This document shows positions 63,153 to 64,000 of a stretch of DNA of 64,000 nt, piece after piece. Made by a program: the position numbers and the translations under genes. The DNA lies in assembly GCA_963691885.1 (NCBI GenBank), contig OY829843.1:4898001-4962000 (forward strand), written 5' to 3'. Each line of letters opens with the position of its first letter. Within the stretch, counting starts at the first letter, position 1. This stretch comes from G963691885 sp963691885. GTDB taxonomy: Bacteria > Pseudomonadota > Alphaproteobacteria > UBA8366 > Aestuariispiraceae. Below the pieces are notes generated by a model. The model was given only the letters and a program-made list of their open reading frames with translations. It was not told the origin of the DNA and did no database searches.

Positions 63153-63550
63153 AGCCTTTCCTTCCCCGAACACGTCACCAATCCGACTATTTTTCTATCA
63201 TGGGACTTGGTGTCCCCGCCGGTTCTGTGTCTTCAGGCCGTGTTGTTCACGGTCCGCCCCATTTATTTTTACTGTCATTATGATGCATATATTGCTGTCT
63301 GGCCAAGGATTTGTTGCATTTTTTGCTCTGGTGACTTATATTATACAGTCGTAACCTACATTGTTCTTTGCGCTGGTACTAAAACCAGCGCGATCAGAAT
63401 GATCAGTATCATTGAACATGGAGTTTTGGTGGGCCGCCATATCCGTTATTATGGCATGCGTCTTTGGGTATTTGCATCTTTGCGCAACAGGTACCGTGCA
63501 GTATTCAAATAGGCGCTCGGAAAACGGCAGAAGCTATCCGGAGCAGAAAA
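63153..63550. other. Intergenic region before the flaG-like gene
   Basis: About 400 bases between divergent genes. I see no gene. It holds a perfect 8-bp inverted repeat, GCGCTGGT and ACCAGCGC (63370-63391), with no T run. No complete sigma-54 site was found; ATGGCATGCGTCTTTGG comes close but lacks the GC. Confidence 0.5.
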
Positions 63551-63976
63551 ATGGACTTTTCATTAAACACCAATGTGGCCTTGCCTCAGCAGCAGGTTTC
63601 GCCGCAGTCGAATACACCAGCCGCAAATGCGGGGGCTGTACCGACCCTTCAATCAACCCCTGACAACGTGGTTACCGCGACTGTATCGCCTTCGGAAACG
63701 AATGTGCGCGGCGATGATGCATTTCGTCGTCAAGGTGGTGGTGCCGGGGGTGGTCTTGCCGCCCTTGAAGACTTACAGATCCAGGGCATCAGCACACGGG
63801 TTGGTTTCGATGCAGAGAATGATCAGGTATTCCTGGAAATCCTCCAGCCGCGGACAGAAGAAGTCATTAGACGCATTCCGTCCGAAAGCCTCGTTCAGTT
63901 TTTGAATGACAGCTTTGACTCGGCTCGCAGCCAGGCATCGGCGATCAGCCAGTCAGGCGTTGATACCTCAGCCTGA
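63551..63976 (+). CDS. flaG: FlaG-like flagellar protein
   Basis: A 141-residue protein. The N-terminal 70 residues are low complexity (Gln, Pro, Thr, Gly). The C-terminal part FDAENDQVFLEILQPRTEEV and IRRIPSESLVQFLND matches the FlaG family. FlaG affects filament length in other bacteria. ATG 63551 has GGAG eight bases upstream. Confidence 0.8.
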   Translation: MDFSLNTNVALPQQQVSPQSNTPAANAGAVPTLQSTPDNVVTATVSPSETNVRGDDAFRRQGGGAGGGLAALEDLQIQGISTRVGFDAENDQVFLEILQPRTEEVIRRIPSESLVQFLNDSFDSARSQASAISQSGVDTSA

Positions 63977-64000
63977 TCCTCAAAAGACCCATCTTCGCAG

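Noticed and set aside
63430..63480. Sigma-54 promoter before the flaG-like gene
   Set aside because: ATGGCATGCGTCTTTGG has GG and a good upstream half but no GC at the required place.
1..64000. tRNA, rRNA or CRISPR arrays
   Set aside because: No cloverleaf-like sequence, rRNA stretch or regular short repeat array was noticed by reading. A tRNAscan or CRISPR search could confirm.

Overview
The window looks like chromosomal DNA of a flagellated alphaproteobacterium, most like the Rhodospirillales and their relatives. The evidence is a set of lineage-typical genes: fliX, flbT, flaF, a cckA-type hybrid kinase, a motE-like gene next to a DUF6468 gene, a recA with a GTTC-N7-GTTC SOS box, and at least five flagellar promoters of the sigma-54 (GG-N10-GC) type. 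No rRNA, tRNA or CRISPR array was seen.

Layout. (1) 1-7405 is an accessory segment. It begins inside an IS630-family element that has cut an autotransporter gene and removed its 5' part. A MarR-GNAT fusion regulator with its own palindromic operator follows, then a lipoprotein/VWA gene pair and a DUF2336 gene, and then a second, complete IS630 copy (6352-7403, TA target duplication) in the opposite orientation. (2) 7428-16756 is a minus-strand housekeeping block: cckA, recA, alaS, a six-TM cation channel with a cNMP-binding-like domain, a MoxR ATPase, a small conserved protein and a GNAT enzyme. (3) 16782-32145 is flagellar core and motor: flhB, fliR, fliQ, fliE, flgC, flgB (minus); a stand-alone FlhB C-domain gene, an unknown gene, fliO and fliP (plus); then on the minus strand a 1310-residue AMIN-like/TPR protein, two MotB-like proteins, a CheY-like regulator, motE-like, DUF6468, fliM and fliL. 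(4) 32665-42187 is rod, rings and hook: flgF, flgG, flgA, flgH, a possible small RNA, dksA, fliX, flgI, a flgJ-like rod protein, a FlgN-like chaperone and flgK. (5) 42289-57001 is a flagellin-glycosylation island in two converging operons. It encodes sugar-building enzymes (Gfo/Idh oxidoreductase, DegT aminotransferase, epimerase, SpsF cytidylyltransferase, NeuB synthase), decorating enzymes (PP-loop amidotransferase, AsnB-like amidotransferase, formyltransferase, C-methyltransferase-like, GNAT) and two transferases (Maf and an OGT-like protein). (6) 57226-63976 holds two tandem flagellins, flgL, flaF, a second formyltransferase-like gene, flbT, an unknown gene and a FlaG-like gene.

How it fits together. 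The sigma-54 promoters precede flgB, the flhB-C/fliOP operon (weaker), flgF, flgI, flgK, flgL and probably one flagellin. FliX (regulator of the sigma-54 activator FlbD in Caulobacter) and FlaF/FlbT (post-transcriptional flagellin control) are all in the window. The sugar island lies between flgK and the flagellins, and includes Maf, so the modified sugar is very probably placed on flagellin. The most interesting items are the unusual enzyme set of that island, the AMIN/TPR protein with a MotB-like pair, the hairpin leaders of the flagellin mRNAs, and a possible anti-Shine-Dalgarno RNA between flgH and dksA.
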